DNA from: Thioclava atlantica
GTDB lineage: Bacteria > Pseudomonadota > Alphaproteobacteria > Rhodobacterales > Rhodobacteraceae
Assembly (NCBI RefSeq): GCF_000737065.1
Contig: NZ_AQRC01000010.1
Location: 1-64,000, forward strand
Reading direction: 5' to 3'
Length of the DNA: 64,000 nt
Under the pieces are notes generated by a model. The model had not been told where the DNA came from. It was given only the letters and a program-made list of their open reading frames with translations, and did not search any database. Shown piece after piece: positions 25,737 to 33,465 of this stretch. The position numbers and the translations under genes are program-made. Within the stretch, counting starts at the first letter, position 1. Each line of letters starts with the position of its first letter.

Positions 25737-26141
25737 TCAGGCCGGTCGATAGTCCGAGATCATGACGTAATCCTTGCGCGGCCCGCGCACCCGCCATTCC
25801 GCGCGCCAATCGGGCCAGTGCGCGAATTCATAGGTGACCCGGTAATCGTCGGGGTCGCACCAATGCGCCGCCTCGGGCGCGTCGGGGGCGAAACTGTGAA
25901 ACGGTCGCCCATCCTCGAAGAAGACCGCGATCCGGCCCCCTTCAGTGCGCCAGAGATAACGCCGCTCGGCACGCATCCGCTGCCCGCCGGGCAGGATCAG
26001 CGCGCCCTCCTCCAGATAAAGCAGCCCTTCTCCCTCTGGGACGAAGCGCGCCGCGCCCTCGAAGCGGGCCTCCGATCCGTCCGCATGGCGGATCTCCCGC
26101 GTCAGCGCCCACTCACCCGCGAAATCCGACAGCTCCGGCAT
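25737..26141 (-). CDS. DUF6314 family protein
   Basis: This 134-residue soluble protein resembles the DUF6314 family common in Rhodobacterales. It has a lipocalin-like pattern of beta strands: FAGEWALTREIRH at the start, then RYLWRTEGGRIAVFFEDGRPF and a C-terminal WRVRGPRKDYVMISDY. No catalytic residue is obvious. ATG 26141 begins the family-like sequence. It precedes the DUF3445 gene on the same strand and is divergent from purB, with about 75 bases between starts. Confidence 0.7.
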   Translation of the reverse strand: MPELSDFAGEWALTREIRHADGSEARFEGAARFVPEGEGLLYLEEGALILPGGQRMRAERRYLWRTEGGRIAVFFEDGRPFHSFAPDAPEAAHWCDPDDYRVTYEFAHWPDWRAEWRVRGPRKDYVMISDYRPA

Positions 26142-26215
26142 GCGCCCTCCCTTGCCCCAAAGGCAGGTGCAGTCTAGAAGCCGCCTCAACCACCTGCAAT
26201 CTAAGAGGCCCGCCG

Positions 26216-27520
26216 ATGATCCCGCGTTATGCCCGTAAAGAGATGGTCGACATCTGGGAACCCGCCACCAAGTTCAAGATCTGGTACGAGATCGAGGCCC
26301 ATGCCTGCGACGCCCAGGCCGAGCTGGGTGTGATCCCGAAGGAAAACGCGGAAGCGGTCTGGAAAGCCAAGAACGTCGAGTTCGACGTGGCGCGGATCGA
26401 CGAGATCGAAGCGGTGACCAAGCATGACGTGATCGCCTTCCTGACCCATCTGGCCGAACATGTCGGCTCGGACGAGGCCCGCTTCGTCCATCAGGGCATG
26501 ACCTCCTCGGACGTGCTCGATACCTGCCTCAACGTGCAGCTGGTGCGCGCCGCCGACATCCTGCTGGCCGATATGGACAAGGTTCTGGCCGCGCTCAAGA
26601 AGCGCGCCTACGAGCACAAGGACACGATCCGCGTCGGCCGCAGCCACGGCATCCATGCGGAGCCCACCACGATGGGCCTGACCTTCGCGCGCTTCTACGC
26701 CGAGATGGACCGCAACAAGGCGCGCCTTGCCGCGGCCCGTGAAGAAGTGGCCACCGGCGCGATCTCGGGTGCGGTCGGCACGTTTGCCAATATCGACCCG
26801 CGCGTGGAAGAGCATGTCTGCAAGATGCTGGGCCTGCGCCCCGAGCCGATCTCGACCCAGGTGATCCCGCGCGACCGTCACGCGATGTTCTTCGCCACGC
26901 TCGGCGTCATCGCCTCGTCGATCGAGAATGTCGCGATCGAGATCCGTCACATGCAGCGTACCGAAGTGCTGGAGGGCGCGGAATTCTTCTCGATGGGCCA
27001 GAAGGGCTCGTCCGCGATGCCGCACAAGAAGAACCCGGTCCTGACCGAGAACCTGACGGGCCTCGCGCGCCTCGTGCGGATGACCGTGATCCCGGCGATG
27101 GAGAACGTGGCGCTTTGGCATGAGCGCGACATCTCGCACAGCTCGGTCGAGCGCGGGATCGGCCCCGATGCGACCGTGACGCTCGACTTCGCGCTGAACC
27201 GCCTCGCGGGCGTCGTCGACAAGATGATCATCTACCCCGAGAACATGCTGGCGAACATGAACAAGTTCCCCGGCCTCGTGATGAGCCAGCGGGTGCTGCT
27301 GTCGCTCACCCAGGCGGGCGTGTCGCGCGAAGACGCCTATGCGATGGTGCAGCGCAACGCGCTCAAGGTCTGGGAAGACCGCGTCGATTTCCGCGAGCAG
27401 CTGCTGGCCGATCCGGAAGTGGTCGAAGCGCTTGGCGTGGACCAGATTAACGCGCAATTCGACATGGGCTACCACACCAAGCATGTCGACACGATCTTCG
27501 CCCGCGTCTTCGGCGAATAA
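26216..27520 (+). CDS. purB: Adenylosuccinate lyase
   Basis: This 434-residue enzyme of the fumarase/aspartase superfamily catalyses two purine steps: release of fumarate from SAICAR and from adenylosuccinate. The superfamily signature GSSAMPHKKNP lies near residue 263 and carries the catalytic Ser. The His region TSSDVLDT is at about 100, and the GRSHGIHAEPTTMG segment near 140. The length is normal. An AGAGG stands a little upstream of ATG 26216. No other purine genes are close; the neighbours on the same strand are a small secreted protein and fliG. Confidence 0.96.
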   Translation: MIPRYARKEMVDIWEPATKFKIWYEIEAHACDAQAELGVIPKENAEAVWKAKNVEFDVARIDEIEAVTKHDVIAFLTHLAEHVGSDEARFVHQGMTSSDVLDTCLNVQLVRAADILLADMDKVLAALKKRAYEHKDTIRVGRSHGIHAEPTTMGLTFARFYAEMDRNKARLAAAREEVATGAISGAVGTFANIDPRVEEHVCKMLGLRPEPISTQVIPRDRHAMFFATLGVIASSIENVAIEIRHMQRTEVLEGAEFFSMGQKGSSAMPHKKNPVLTENLTGLARLVRMTVIPAMENVALWHERDISHSSVERGIGPDATVTLDFALNRLAGVVDKMIIYPENMLANMNKFPGLVMSQRVLLSLTQAGVSREDAYAMVQRNALKVWEDRVDFREQLLADPEVVEALGVDQINAQFDMGYHTKHVDTIFARVFGE

Positions 27521-27609
27521 GCGCTCTGCCGCCGCGCATGTCATCTGACTATAGCGCGGCGGCATCGATTCGGCTTACGCTGGGTCATCTGGCAAAGGGA
27601 GTTTGCGTG

Positions 27610-27762
27610 ATGACCCGGACTATTCTCGCAGCCGCCGTACTGATCCTCGCCCCGCTCGCCGCAGGAGCGCAATGCTCGCGTGAGCATCAGGCCTCGATGT
27701 CCTGCCCGCAGGGGCAGATCTGGGACAAGGATGCCGGCGCCTGCGTGGTGCAATCGAGCTGA
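27610..27762 (+). CDS. Small secreted Cys-containing protein
   Basis: This is a 50-residue precursor: a signal peptide of about 20 residues (ILAAAVLILAPLAAGA) and a mature part of about 30 residues with three Cys (QCSREH, SCPQG, ACVVQ) and an acidic Trp segment QIWDKDAG. The spacing recalls a minimal chitin-binding/peritrophin-like motif, but it is too short to be sure. AAGGGAG at 27595-27601 supports ATG 27610. It lies between purB and fliG on the same strand and may have its own promoter in the 89-base gap. Confidence 0.6.
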   Translation: MTRTILAAAVLILAPLAAGAQCSREHQASMSCPQGQIWDKDAGACVVQSS

Positions 27763-27832
27763 CCCGAGCGCGCTAAGCGCTCCTTAACCGGCCTCGTGTC
27801 AGGCTGCCTTCCGAAACGGATGGCAGCAGCGG

Positions 27833-28921
27833 ATGGAGATGCCGGTGAACGCGATTGCGCCGATGACGGGGCTCGGCAACCTGTCGGGGTTCGACGAGGG
27901 GCCGGAAACCTCGCTCCCCTCCTGCGACAGCCTGACCCGCAAGCAAAAGGCCGCGCTGATCGTGCGGCTGCTCGCCGCCGACGGGGTGAAACTCCCGCTT
28001 TCCGATCTCAGCGAGGATCACCAGACCGAACTCACCGAACAGGTGGGGCGGCTGCGTCTGGTCGATCGCGAGACCCTCGCCGCCGTGGTGGAGGAGTTCT
28101 GCGATGCTCTCGAGGCGGTGGGCGTGGCCTTTCCGGGCGGGCTCGACGGGGCGCTGACGCTGCTCGACGGCCAGATCTCCCCCGCGGCGACCTCGCGATT
28201 GCGCCGGCTCGCGGCCGGAAAATCCCGCGCCGACCCGTGGGAGCGGATCGCCGGCCTGCCCACCGAGGTTCTGCTGCCCGTCATCGCGGAGGAAAGCACC
28301 GAGGTCGGCGCGGTGATGCTGTCCAAGCTCTCCGTCGGAAAGGCGGCCGAACTGTTGGGGCAGTTGCCCGGCGACAAGGCGCGCCGCGTCGCCTATGCGG
28401 TCTCCCTGACCGGCAATGTCGCCCCCGAGACGGTGCTGAGAATCGGTCAGGCGCTCGCAGGGCAGCTCGATGCGCAGCCGCCCAAGGCCTTTGACAGCGG
28501 CCCGGTCGAGCGTGTGGGCGCGATCCTGAACTCGGCCCCCTCGGCCACGCGCGACTCCGTCCTTCAGGGCCTCGAGGAAGAAGACAGCGCCTTTGCCGAA
28601 GAGGTGCGCAAGGCGATCTTCACCTTCGCCAACATCCCGGCCCGCATCGACCCGCGCGACATTCCGAAGATCCTGCGCAAGGTGGATCAGGCCCGCATGG
28701 TCACGGCACTCGCCGCGGCGAAGGGCCCGCTCGAACCGTCCCGAGAATTCATCCTCTCCAACATCTCGCAGCGCATGGCGCAGACCTTGCGTGAAGAGAT
28801 CGAGAATCTCGGCAAGGTGAAGGAGAAGGATGCCGAGGAAGCGCTCAGCGAGGTCGTCGCCGCGATCCGGGAAATGGAGGCTGCGGGCGAGATCGTGCTC
28901 ACCGCCGAGGACGAGGAATAG
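27833..28921 (+). CDS. fliG: Flagellar motor switch protein FliG, isolated from other flagellar genes
   Basis: This 362-residue protein resembles FliG, the rotor protein that engages the stator. The N-terminal part has TRKQKAALIVRLL, matching the domain that binds FliF. The middle domain has LSVGKAAELLGQLPGDKARRVAYAVS, and the C-terminal region has FANIPARIDPRDIPKILRKVD and SQRMAQTLREEIE, the charged torque helix. Length and domain order are normal. The exact start is uncertain (27833 or ATG 27839). No other flagellar gene lies in the window, so it may be the stand-alone fliG seen in some Rhodobacterales or a paralog. Confidence 0.82.
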   Translation: MEMPVNAIAPMTGLGNLSGFDEGPETSLPSCDSLTRKQKAALIVRLLAADGVKLPLSDLSEDHQTELTEQVGRLRLVDRETLAAVVEEFCDALEAVGVAFPGGLDGALTLLDGQISPAATSRLRRLAAGKSRADPWERIAGLPTEVLLPVIAEESTEVGAVMLSKLSVGKAAELLGQLPGDKARRVAYAVSLTGNVAPETVLRIGQALAGQLDAQPPKAFDSGPVERVGAILNSAPSATRDSVLQGLEEEDSAFAEEVRKAIFTFANIPARIDPRDIPKILRKVDQARMVTALAAAKGPLEPSREFILSNISQRMAQTLREEIENLGKVKEKDAEEALSEVVAAIREMEAAGEIVLTAEDEE

Positions 28922-28936
28922 CCACCCGACCCGCTT

Positions 28937-28969
28937 CGTTACCGCAAACACCCGATGTTTTCGCTAACA
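28937..28969. promoter_or_regulatory. Two tandem palindromic operators upstream of the first gap gene
   Basis: CGTTACCGCAAACA (28937-28950) and TGTTTTCGCTAACA (28956-28969) both fit yGTTnnCGCwAACA, with centres 19 bases apart. They lie about 80-110 bases upstream of the gap start at 29050. A related TGTTAGCGTTAACG precedes the second gap gene. The CG-centred palindrome is typical of LacI-family regulators. In Rhodobacter sphaeroides a LacI-family protein, CceR, controls central carbon genes; that this is its site is inference. Confidence 0.55.
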
Positions 28970-29049
28970 TGCTGGTCTGAAAGCTTTTCCCGATATGCAT
29001 ACGATGGTATCCCGCGCCCAACCCATCGATCCTTGCGGGAGAGATCACC

Positions 29050-30051
29050 ATGACCGTCACCATCGGCATCAACGGCTTCGGCCGGATCGGGCGCTGCACT
29101 CTGGCCCATATCGCGGAGGCCGCGCGCAATGACGTGCAGATCGTCAAGATCAATGCGACCGGCCCGATCGAGACCAATGCCCATCTGCTGAAATATGACA
29201 GCGTGCATGGCCGTTTCGGCGGCCCGGTGAAGGTCGAGGGCAAGACGCTCGATCTCGGCCGCGGCCCGATCGAGGTGATGTCCACCTACAATCCCGAAGA
29301 ACTCGACTGGGACGGGGTCGATGTCGTGCTCGAATGCACCGGCAAGTTCAATGCCCGCGACAAGGCGGCCGTGCATCTGGGCCGCGGCGCCAAGCGCGTC
29401 CTCGTCTCGGCGCCCGCCACCGATGCCGACAAGACGATCGTCTATGGCGTGAACCACCGCGAACTGCGCCCCGAGCACCATGTCGTCTCGAACGGCTCGT
29501 GCACCACCAACTGCCTCGCGCCGCTCGCCAAGGTGCTCAATGACGCGATCGGGATCGAGTCGGGCGTGATGACCACGATCCACTCCTATACCGGCGATCA
29601 GCCCACGCTCGACCGCCGCCACAAGGATCTCTACCGGGCCCGCGCCGCCGCAATGGCGATGATCCCGACCTCGACCGGGGCCGCGAAGGCGATCGCGGAG
29701 GTGCTGCCCGAGTTGCAGGGCAAGCTCGACGGCACCGCGCTGCGCGTGCCCACGCCCAACGTCTCGGCCGTCGACCTGACCTTCGAAGCCTCGAAGACGG
29801 TGACCCGAGACGAGGTGAACGAGATCGTGCGCGAAGCCGCGGCGGGCTATATGGGCATGGTGCTCGGCTACGATCCCGAGCCCAAGGTCTCGATCGACTT
29901 CAATCACACCCAGCAATCCTCTATCTTCGCCCCTGACCAGACCAAGGTGGTGGGCAAGCTGGTGCGCGTCCTCGCCTGGTACGACAACGAATGGGGCTTC
30001 TCCTGCCGGATGGCCGATGTGGCCGGCGCGATGGGGCGGCTCCTGCACTGA
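29050..30051 (+). CDS. gap: Glyceraldehyde-3-phosphate dehydrogenase, GapB-like (possibly NADP-preferring)
   Basis: This 333-residue GAPDH interconverts glyceraldehyde-3-phosphate and 1,3-bisphosphoglycerate. Catalytic Cys151 lies in SNGSCTTNC, and the nucleotide site is NGFGRIGR. Residue 36 (KINATG) is Ala, where NAD-specific enzymes have the Asp that binds the adenosine ribose; the paralog 282 bases downstream keeps it. Bacillus subtilis GapB, an NADP-dependent gluconeogenic enzyme, also has Ala there. A gluconeogenic or NADP role is therefore suggested, not shown. Two operator-like palindromes lie upstream. GGGAGAG precedes ATG 29050. Confidence 0.93.
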   Translation: MTVTIGINGFGRIGRCTLAHIAEAARNDVQIVKINATGPIETNAHLLKYDSVHGRFGGPVKVEGKTLDLGRGPIEVMSTYNPEELDWDGVDVVLECTGKFNARDKAAVHLGRGAKRVLVSAPATDADKTIVYGVNHRELRPEHHVVSNGSCTTNCLAPLAKVLNDAIGIESGVMTTIHSYTGDQPTLDRRHKDLYRARAAAMAMIPTSTGAAKAIAEVLPELQGKLDGTALRVPTPNVSAVDLTFEASKTVTRDEVNEIVREAAAGYMGMVLGYDPEPKVSIDFNHTQQSSIFAPDQTKVVGKLVRVLAWYDNEWGFSCRMADVAGAMGRLLH

Positions 30052-30082
30052 CGCGCCGATGACAGGCGCGCGAGAGGGACGG

Positions 30083-30226
30083 ATGACCAATCGCATCGCG
30101 CTCTGGCTGGCAGCCATCATCATCATCCTGATCGCAGCGGATGCGTTCTTCGACGAAGGGCGCATCCTTCTTTTTCTGGCGAAGGAAACCGCCGATCTGA
30201 TCGAATATGTCGCCTTCTGGCGCTGA
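30083..30226 (+). CDS. Small single-span membrane protein between the gap genes
   Basis: This 47-residue protein has one strong membrane helix at about residues 5-22 (IALWLAAIIIILIAADAFF), then a soluble-to-amphipathic tail ending in EYVAFWR. GAGAGGG seven or so bases before ATG 30083 is a good ribosome site. It starts 31 bases after the first gap stop and is followed by the operator of the second gap gene. No family is recognised. It was accepted because of the clean start signal and helix. Confidence 0.6.
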   Translation: MTNRIALWLAAIIIILIAADAFFDEGRILLFLAKETADLIEYVAFWR

Positions 30227-30266
30227 CGCTCTATCGTGGAGGTTGACCTTCGCGCGCAAACGCGCT

Positions 30267-30280
30267 TGTTAGCGTTAACG
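30267..30280. promoter_or_regulatory. Palindromic operator upstream of the second gap gene
   Basis: TGTTAGCGTTAACG is close to a perfect 14-bp palindrome and matches the two sites upstream of the first gap gene. A half-site, CGCAAACG, lies about 18 bases upstream (around 30255-30262). It ends 52 bases before the start codon at 30333, a good place for a repressor or activator. Confidence 0.55.
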
Positions 30281-30332
30281 GGAATTCTGCCCGAGCAACT
30301 CCCTGCCGGGCAGCCAGCCAGAGGAGACGGAA

Positions 30333-31334
30333 ATGACGGTCAAGGTTGCCATCAACGGGTTTGGACGGATCGGGCGGAACGTGCTGCGCGCGATCGTGGA
30401 ATCGGGTCGCACCGATATCGAGGTGGTCGCGATCAACGATCTCGGCCCGGTCGAGACCAACGCGCACCTGATCCGCTTCGACTCGGTGCATGGCCGCTTC
30501 CCCGGCGAAGTGACCACCACCGACGACACGATCGACGTCGGCCGCGGCCCGATCAAGGTGACCGCGATCCGCGACCCGAAGGAACTGCCCTGGGACGGCG
30601 TCGATATCGCGCTGGAATGCACCGGCATCTTCACCGCGCGCGACAAGGCGGCCTTCCACCTCGAGAACGGCTCGAAGCGCGTCCTGGTCTCCGCCCCCGC
30701 CTCGGGCGCCGACAAGACCATCGTCTTCGGCGTGAATGACGGCGTGCTGACCGCCGAGGATCTCGTCGTGTCGAACGCATCGTGCACCACGAACTGCCTC
30801 TCGCCGGTCGCAAAGGCGCTCAACGACGCCATCGGGATCTCGAAAGGCTTCATGACCACGATCCACTCCTATACCGGCGATCAGCCGACGCTCGACACGA
30901 TGCACAAGGATCTCTATCGCGCCCGCGCGGCCGCGATGAGCATGATCCCCACCTCGACCGGGGCCGCGAAGGCCGTGGGTCTCGTGCTGCCGGAACTGGC
31001 GGGCAAGCTCGACGGTGTGGCGATCCGCGTGCCGACCCCGAATGTCTCGGTCGTCGATCTCGTCTTCGAAGCCTCGCGCGACACCACGGTCGAAGAAGTG
31101 AACGCCGCGATCAAGGCAGCCGCCGACGGCCCGATGAAGGGTATCCTCGGCTATACCGAGCGCCCGAATGTCTCGATCGACTTCAACCATGATGCGCATA
31201 GCTCGACCTTCGCGATGGACCAGACAAAGGTGATGGAAGGCCGCATGGTCCGGATCCTGAGCTGGTACGACAACGAATGGGGCTTCTCGAACCGCATGGC
31301 CGACACCGCGGTCGCGATGGGCAAGCTGATCTGA
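30333..31334 (+). CDS. gap: Glyceraldehyde-3-phosphate dehydrogenase, NAD-type
   Basis: This 333-residue glycolytic-type GAPDH has catalytic Cys151 in SNASCTTNC, the NGFGRIGR nucleotide loop and Asp36 in VVAINDLG, which selects NAD over [13 protein letters not shown] and [10 protein letters not shown] complete the substrate site. It differs from the upstream paralog at many surface positions, so the pair is not a recent copy. GAGGAGACGGAA precedes ATG 30333. Its own operator lies at 30267-30280 and a strong terminator at 31400, so it can be expressed independently. Confidence 0.95.
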   Translation: MTVKVAINGFGRIGRNVLRAIVESGRTDIEVVAINDLGPVETNAHLIRFDSVHGRFPGEVTTTDDTIDVGRGPIKVTAIRDPKELPWDGVDIALECTGIFTARDKAAFHLENGSKRVLVSAPASGADKTIVFGVNDGVLTAEDLVVSNASCTTNCLSPVAKALNDAIGISKGFMTTIHSYTGDQPTLDTMHKDLYRARAAAMSMIPTSTGAAKAVGLVLPELAGKLDGVAIRVPTPNVSVVDLVFEASRDTTVEEVNAAIKAAADGPMKGILGYTERPNVSIDFNHDAHSSTFAMDQTKVMEGRMVRILSWYDNEWGFSNRMADTAVAMGKLI

Positions 31335-31399
31335 GCGGTCGCGAAGGGCCGCGCGCCCTCCACGACACGCAGCGCGCGATGCGCCCGTGAATACCATCC

Positions 31400-31433
31400 A
31401 AAGGCGGCTCCCCCCGTGGGGCCGCCTTTTTCC
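31400..31433 (+). terminator. Rho-independent terminator after the second gap gene
   Basis: AAAGGCGGC (31400-31408) pairs with GCCGCCTTT (31421-31429), with an inner CCCC/GGGG pairing and a run of T after the stem. It lies 66 bases past the stop codon. Confidence 0.85.
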
Positions 31434-31606
31434 GTTCCGCGATCACGCAGATCTCGCGGCTCGGGCGCGCGCCCTCACCCGCGCGCCGCAAGGGGTGAAA
31501 GGGGTTGAAAGAACCCCTGCCCGCTCTTCGCGTTCTGCCGATATCCGGGAGGCGCCGCTGCGCACCACCCGGATCCGCACAACGTCTCAGAGAAGGGATT
31601 TGACCC

Positions 31607-32365
31607 ATGAAACGGAACCGCAAACTCCTCGCCCTCGCGATGTCCGGCGCGCTCGTCGCGGGCCCGATGGCCTATACCGCCGCGCCCGCGATCGCGGCCA
31701 CTTCCAGCTCCACCGCCGCCCCCACCGCTCCGAGCGCCGCAAAGGACGCGGTCGCCAAGACCACGTCGAGCGCCGCGAACAAGGACCTTCTGACCACCGT
31801 CGATGATGCCTATACCGCGATGCGTGACGTGCGCGCGGCGCGGCTCGCGATCTTCGACGGCAATACGAAGCTTGCCGGGCAGATGACGCAGGACGCGCTC
31901 GCCAAGATGCAATCGGCCCAGAAATCGGAGGCGAAATGGGGCGTGCCCTCGAAGTCGGGCCAAAAGGGCATGACCTATCTACCCTTCGACAGCTCGATCG
32001 CGCTCGGCGAGGATTTCGCCGTCACCCCGGACAATGAGAAGGCCGTCGGCAAGGCGAATGGCCAGATGGCCAAGGGCGACACGAAAGGCGCCGCCGATAC
32101 GCTCAAGGCGAGCAACATCAACGTCTCGGTCGCCGCGGCGATGGTGCCCGCGAGCCAGTCCGTGACCCAGCTCCAGGATGCCGAGAAGAAGATCAAATCG
32201 GGCAATTTCTACGAGGCCAACCTCGCGCTCAAGAAGGTCGAGGACGGGGTCGTGATCGATCAATGGGCGCTCAATGACGTGCCGCAGCAGGCCGGTCACG
32301 CGCACCAGACCTCCTCGGCCACGCCCCAGAAAACGAGCCCGGCCGGCACCAAGAGCAATGGCTGA
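31607..32365 (+). CDS. YfdX family periplasmic protein
   Basis: This 252-residue protein has a signal peptide of about 30 residues (LALAMSGALVAGPMAYTAAPAIA), a low-complexity Thr/Ala/Ser linker (30-60) and a YfdX domain over about 60-225. Landmarks are NKDLLTTVDDAYTAMRDVRAAR and the C-terminal GNFYEANLALKKVEDGVVID. The tail is rich in Ser, Thr and Pro. YfdX in enterobacteria is linked to acid and antibiotic stress; the role here is open. Upstream, ATCCGGG/CCCGGAT (31543-31574) and GGGGTT/AACCCC (31501-31517) are inverted repeats that may regulate it. It converges on coaD with 3 bases between. Confidence 0.85.
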   Translation: MKRNRKLLALAMSGALVAGPMAYTAAPAIAATSSSTAAPTAPSAAKDAVAKTTSSAANKDLLTTVDDAYTAMRDVRAARLAIFDGNTKLAGQMTQDALAKMQSAQKSEAKWGVPSKSGQKGMTYLPFDSSIALGEDFAVTPDNEKAVGKANGQMAKGDTKGAADTLKASNINVSVAAAMVPASQSVTQLQDAEKKIKSGNFYEANLALKKVEDGVVIDQWALNDVPQQAGHAHQTSSATPQKTSPAGTKSNG

Positions 32366-32368
32366 GCG

Positions 32369-32869
32369 TCAGGCGCGATCCGCGTAGGCGCGGATCAGCG
32401 CGTCGCGCACGGCGGGGGTGACGAATTTCGAGACATCCCCGCCGAGCCGCGCGATTTCCTTCACCAGCTTCGAGGCGATGGCCTGCCGACGCGCATCGGC
32501 CATCAGGAACACGGTCTCGATCTGCGGATCGAGCGCGCGGTTCATCCCCACCATCTGGAATTCGTATTCGAAATCGGCCACGGCGCGCAGGCCGCGGATG
32601 ATCACGCCCGCCCCGACATCGCGCGCGCAATCGATCAGCAGGTTCTCGAACGGGTGGACGACGATCTCGCCGCCGCGCCGGGCGGTGATCGGGGCGCATT
32701 CCGCCTTGATCATCTCGACGCGCTCCTCAAGCGGGAAGAGCGGCCCCTTGTCCCGGTTGATCGCAACCCCGATTACCAGCCGGTCGACCAGCGCCATCGC
32801 CCTCTCGATGATGTCGAGATGGCCCAGCGTCACCGGGTCGAAGGTTCCAGGGTAAAGACCGATCCGCAT
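32369..32869 (-). CDS. coaD: Phosphopantetheine adenylyltransferase
   Basis: This 166-residue enzyme makes dephospho-CoA from 4'-phosphopantetheine and ATP, the fourth step of CoA synthesis. The nucleotidyltransferase TLGH motif is at residues 14-17 in the opening MRIGLYPGTFDPVTLGHLD. RGLRAVADFEYEFQM matches the family's substrate loop, and FVTPAVRDALI its C-terminus. ATG 32869 begins exactly at the family N-terminus. Another CoA-pathway gene (coaX) is at 53841, unlinked. Confidence 0.95.
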   Translation of the reverse strand: MRIGLYPGTFDPVTLGHLDIIERAMALVDRLVIGVAINRDKGPLFPLEERVEMIKAECAPITARRGGEIVVHPFENLLIDCARDVGAGVIIRGLRAVADFEYEFQMVGMNRALDPQIETVFLMADARRQAIASKLVKEIARLGGDVSKFVTPAVRDALIRAYADRA

Positions 32870-32958
32870 GGCATCCTCCCATCGTTCCCCGCCAAGGGTT
32901 GGCGCACGCAACTATATTGCGTGTCGGAATGCAAGCAGGAAGCTGCCGCAATGCAGCA

Positions 32959-33393
32959 TCAGTTGCCCATGATCATGCCCTGAAGGGCCTCTTTCTCCAT
33001 ATGAAGCTCGCTCAGGCGCGCCTTCACCACGTCGCCGATCGAGATCAGCCCGATCATTTCGCCATCGCGCAGGACCGGCATGTGACGGAAACGCCCTTCG
33101 GTCATGTGCTCCATCACGTTATCGGTGCTGTCGCCGGGGGCGCAGGACTTGATGTTGCGCGTCATGACGTCGGCGGCCTTGAGGGTGAGGCAGGCGGGCC
33201 CGCGCCGGGCGATCTCGCGCACCACGTCGCGCTCGGAGACGATGCCCATGACCTCCGTGCCATTCGACGACACGACGACCGCGCCTATGCGGTGGGACGA
33301 GAGCAGGGTCGTCACATCCCCGAGGGTCGTCTCCGGCGTGACCGTCACCACCTCGGACGGGCCCTTGTCCTTGAGAATTTGCATCACCTGCAT
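32959..33393 (-). CDS. CBS-domain pair protein
   Basis: This 144-residue cytosolic protein consists of two CBS domains. The first runs about residues 10-65 (SHRIGAVVVSSNGTEVMGIVSERDVV), the second about 75-130 (RFRHMPVLRDGEMIGLISIGDVV). Such stand-alone pairs bind adenosine nucleotides and act as energy-state sensors. The partner protein is unknown. It is a single gene between coaD and the lysR gene. Confidence 0.88.
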   Translation of the reverse strand: MQVMQILKDKGPSEVVTVTPETTLGDVTTLLSSHRIGAVVVSSNGTEVMGIVSERDVVREIARRGPACLTLKAADVMTRNIKSCAPGDSTDNVMEHMTEGRFRHMPVLRDGEMIGLISIGDVVKARLSELHMEKEALQGMIMGN

Positions 33394-33465
33394 CGCGGCC
33401 TCCCTGAAACATCGCGTTTTATCAAGCGTCTCACCGGGATGCGCGCTCTGTCAACACAGTTGCGT

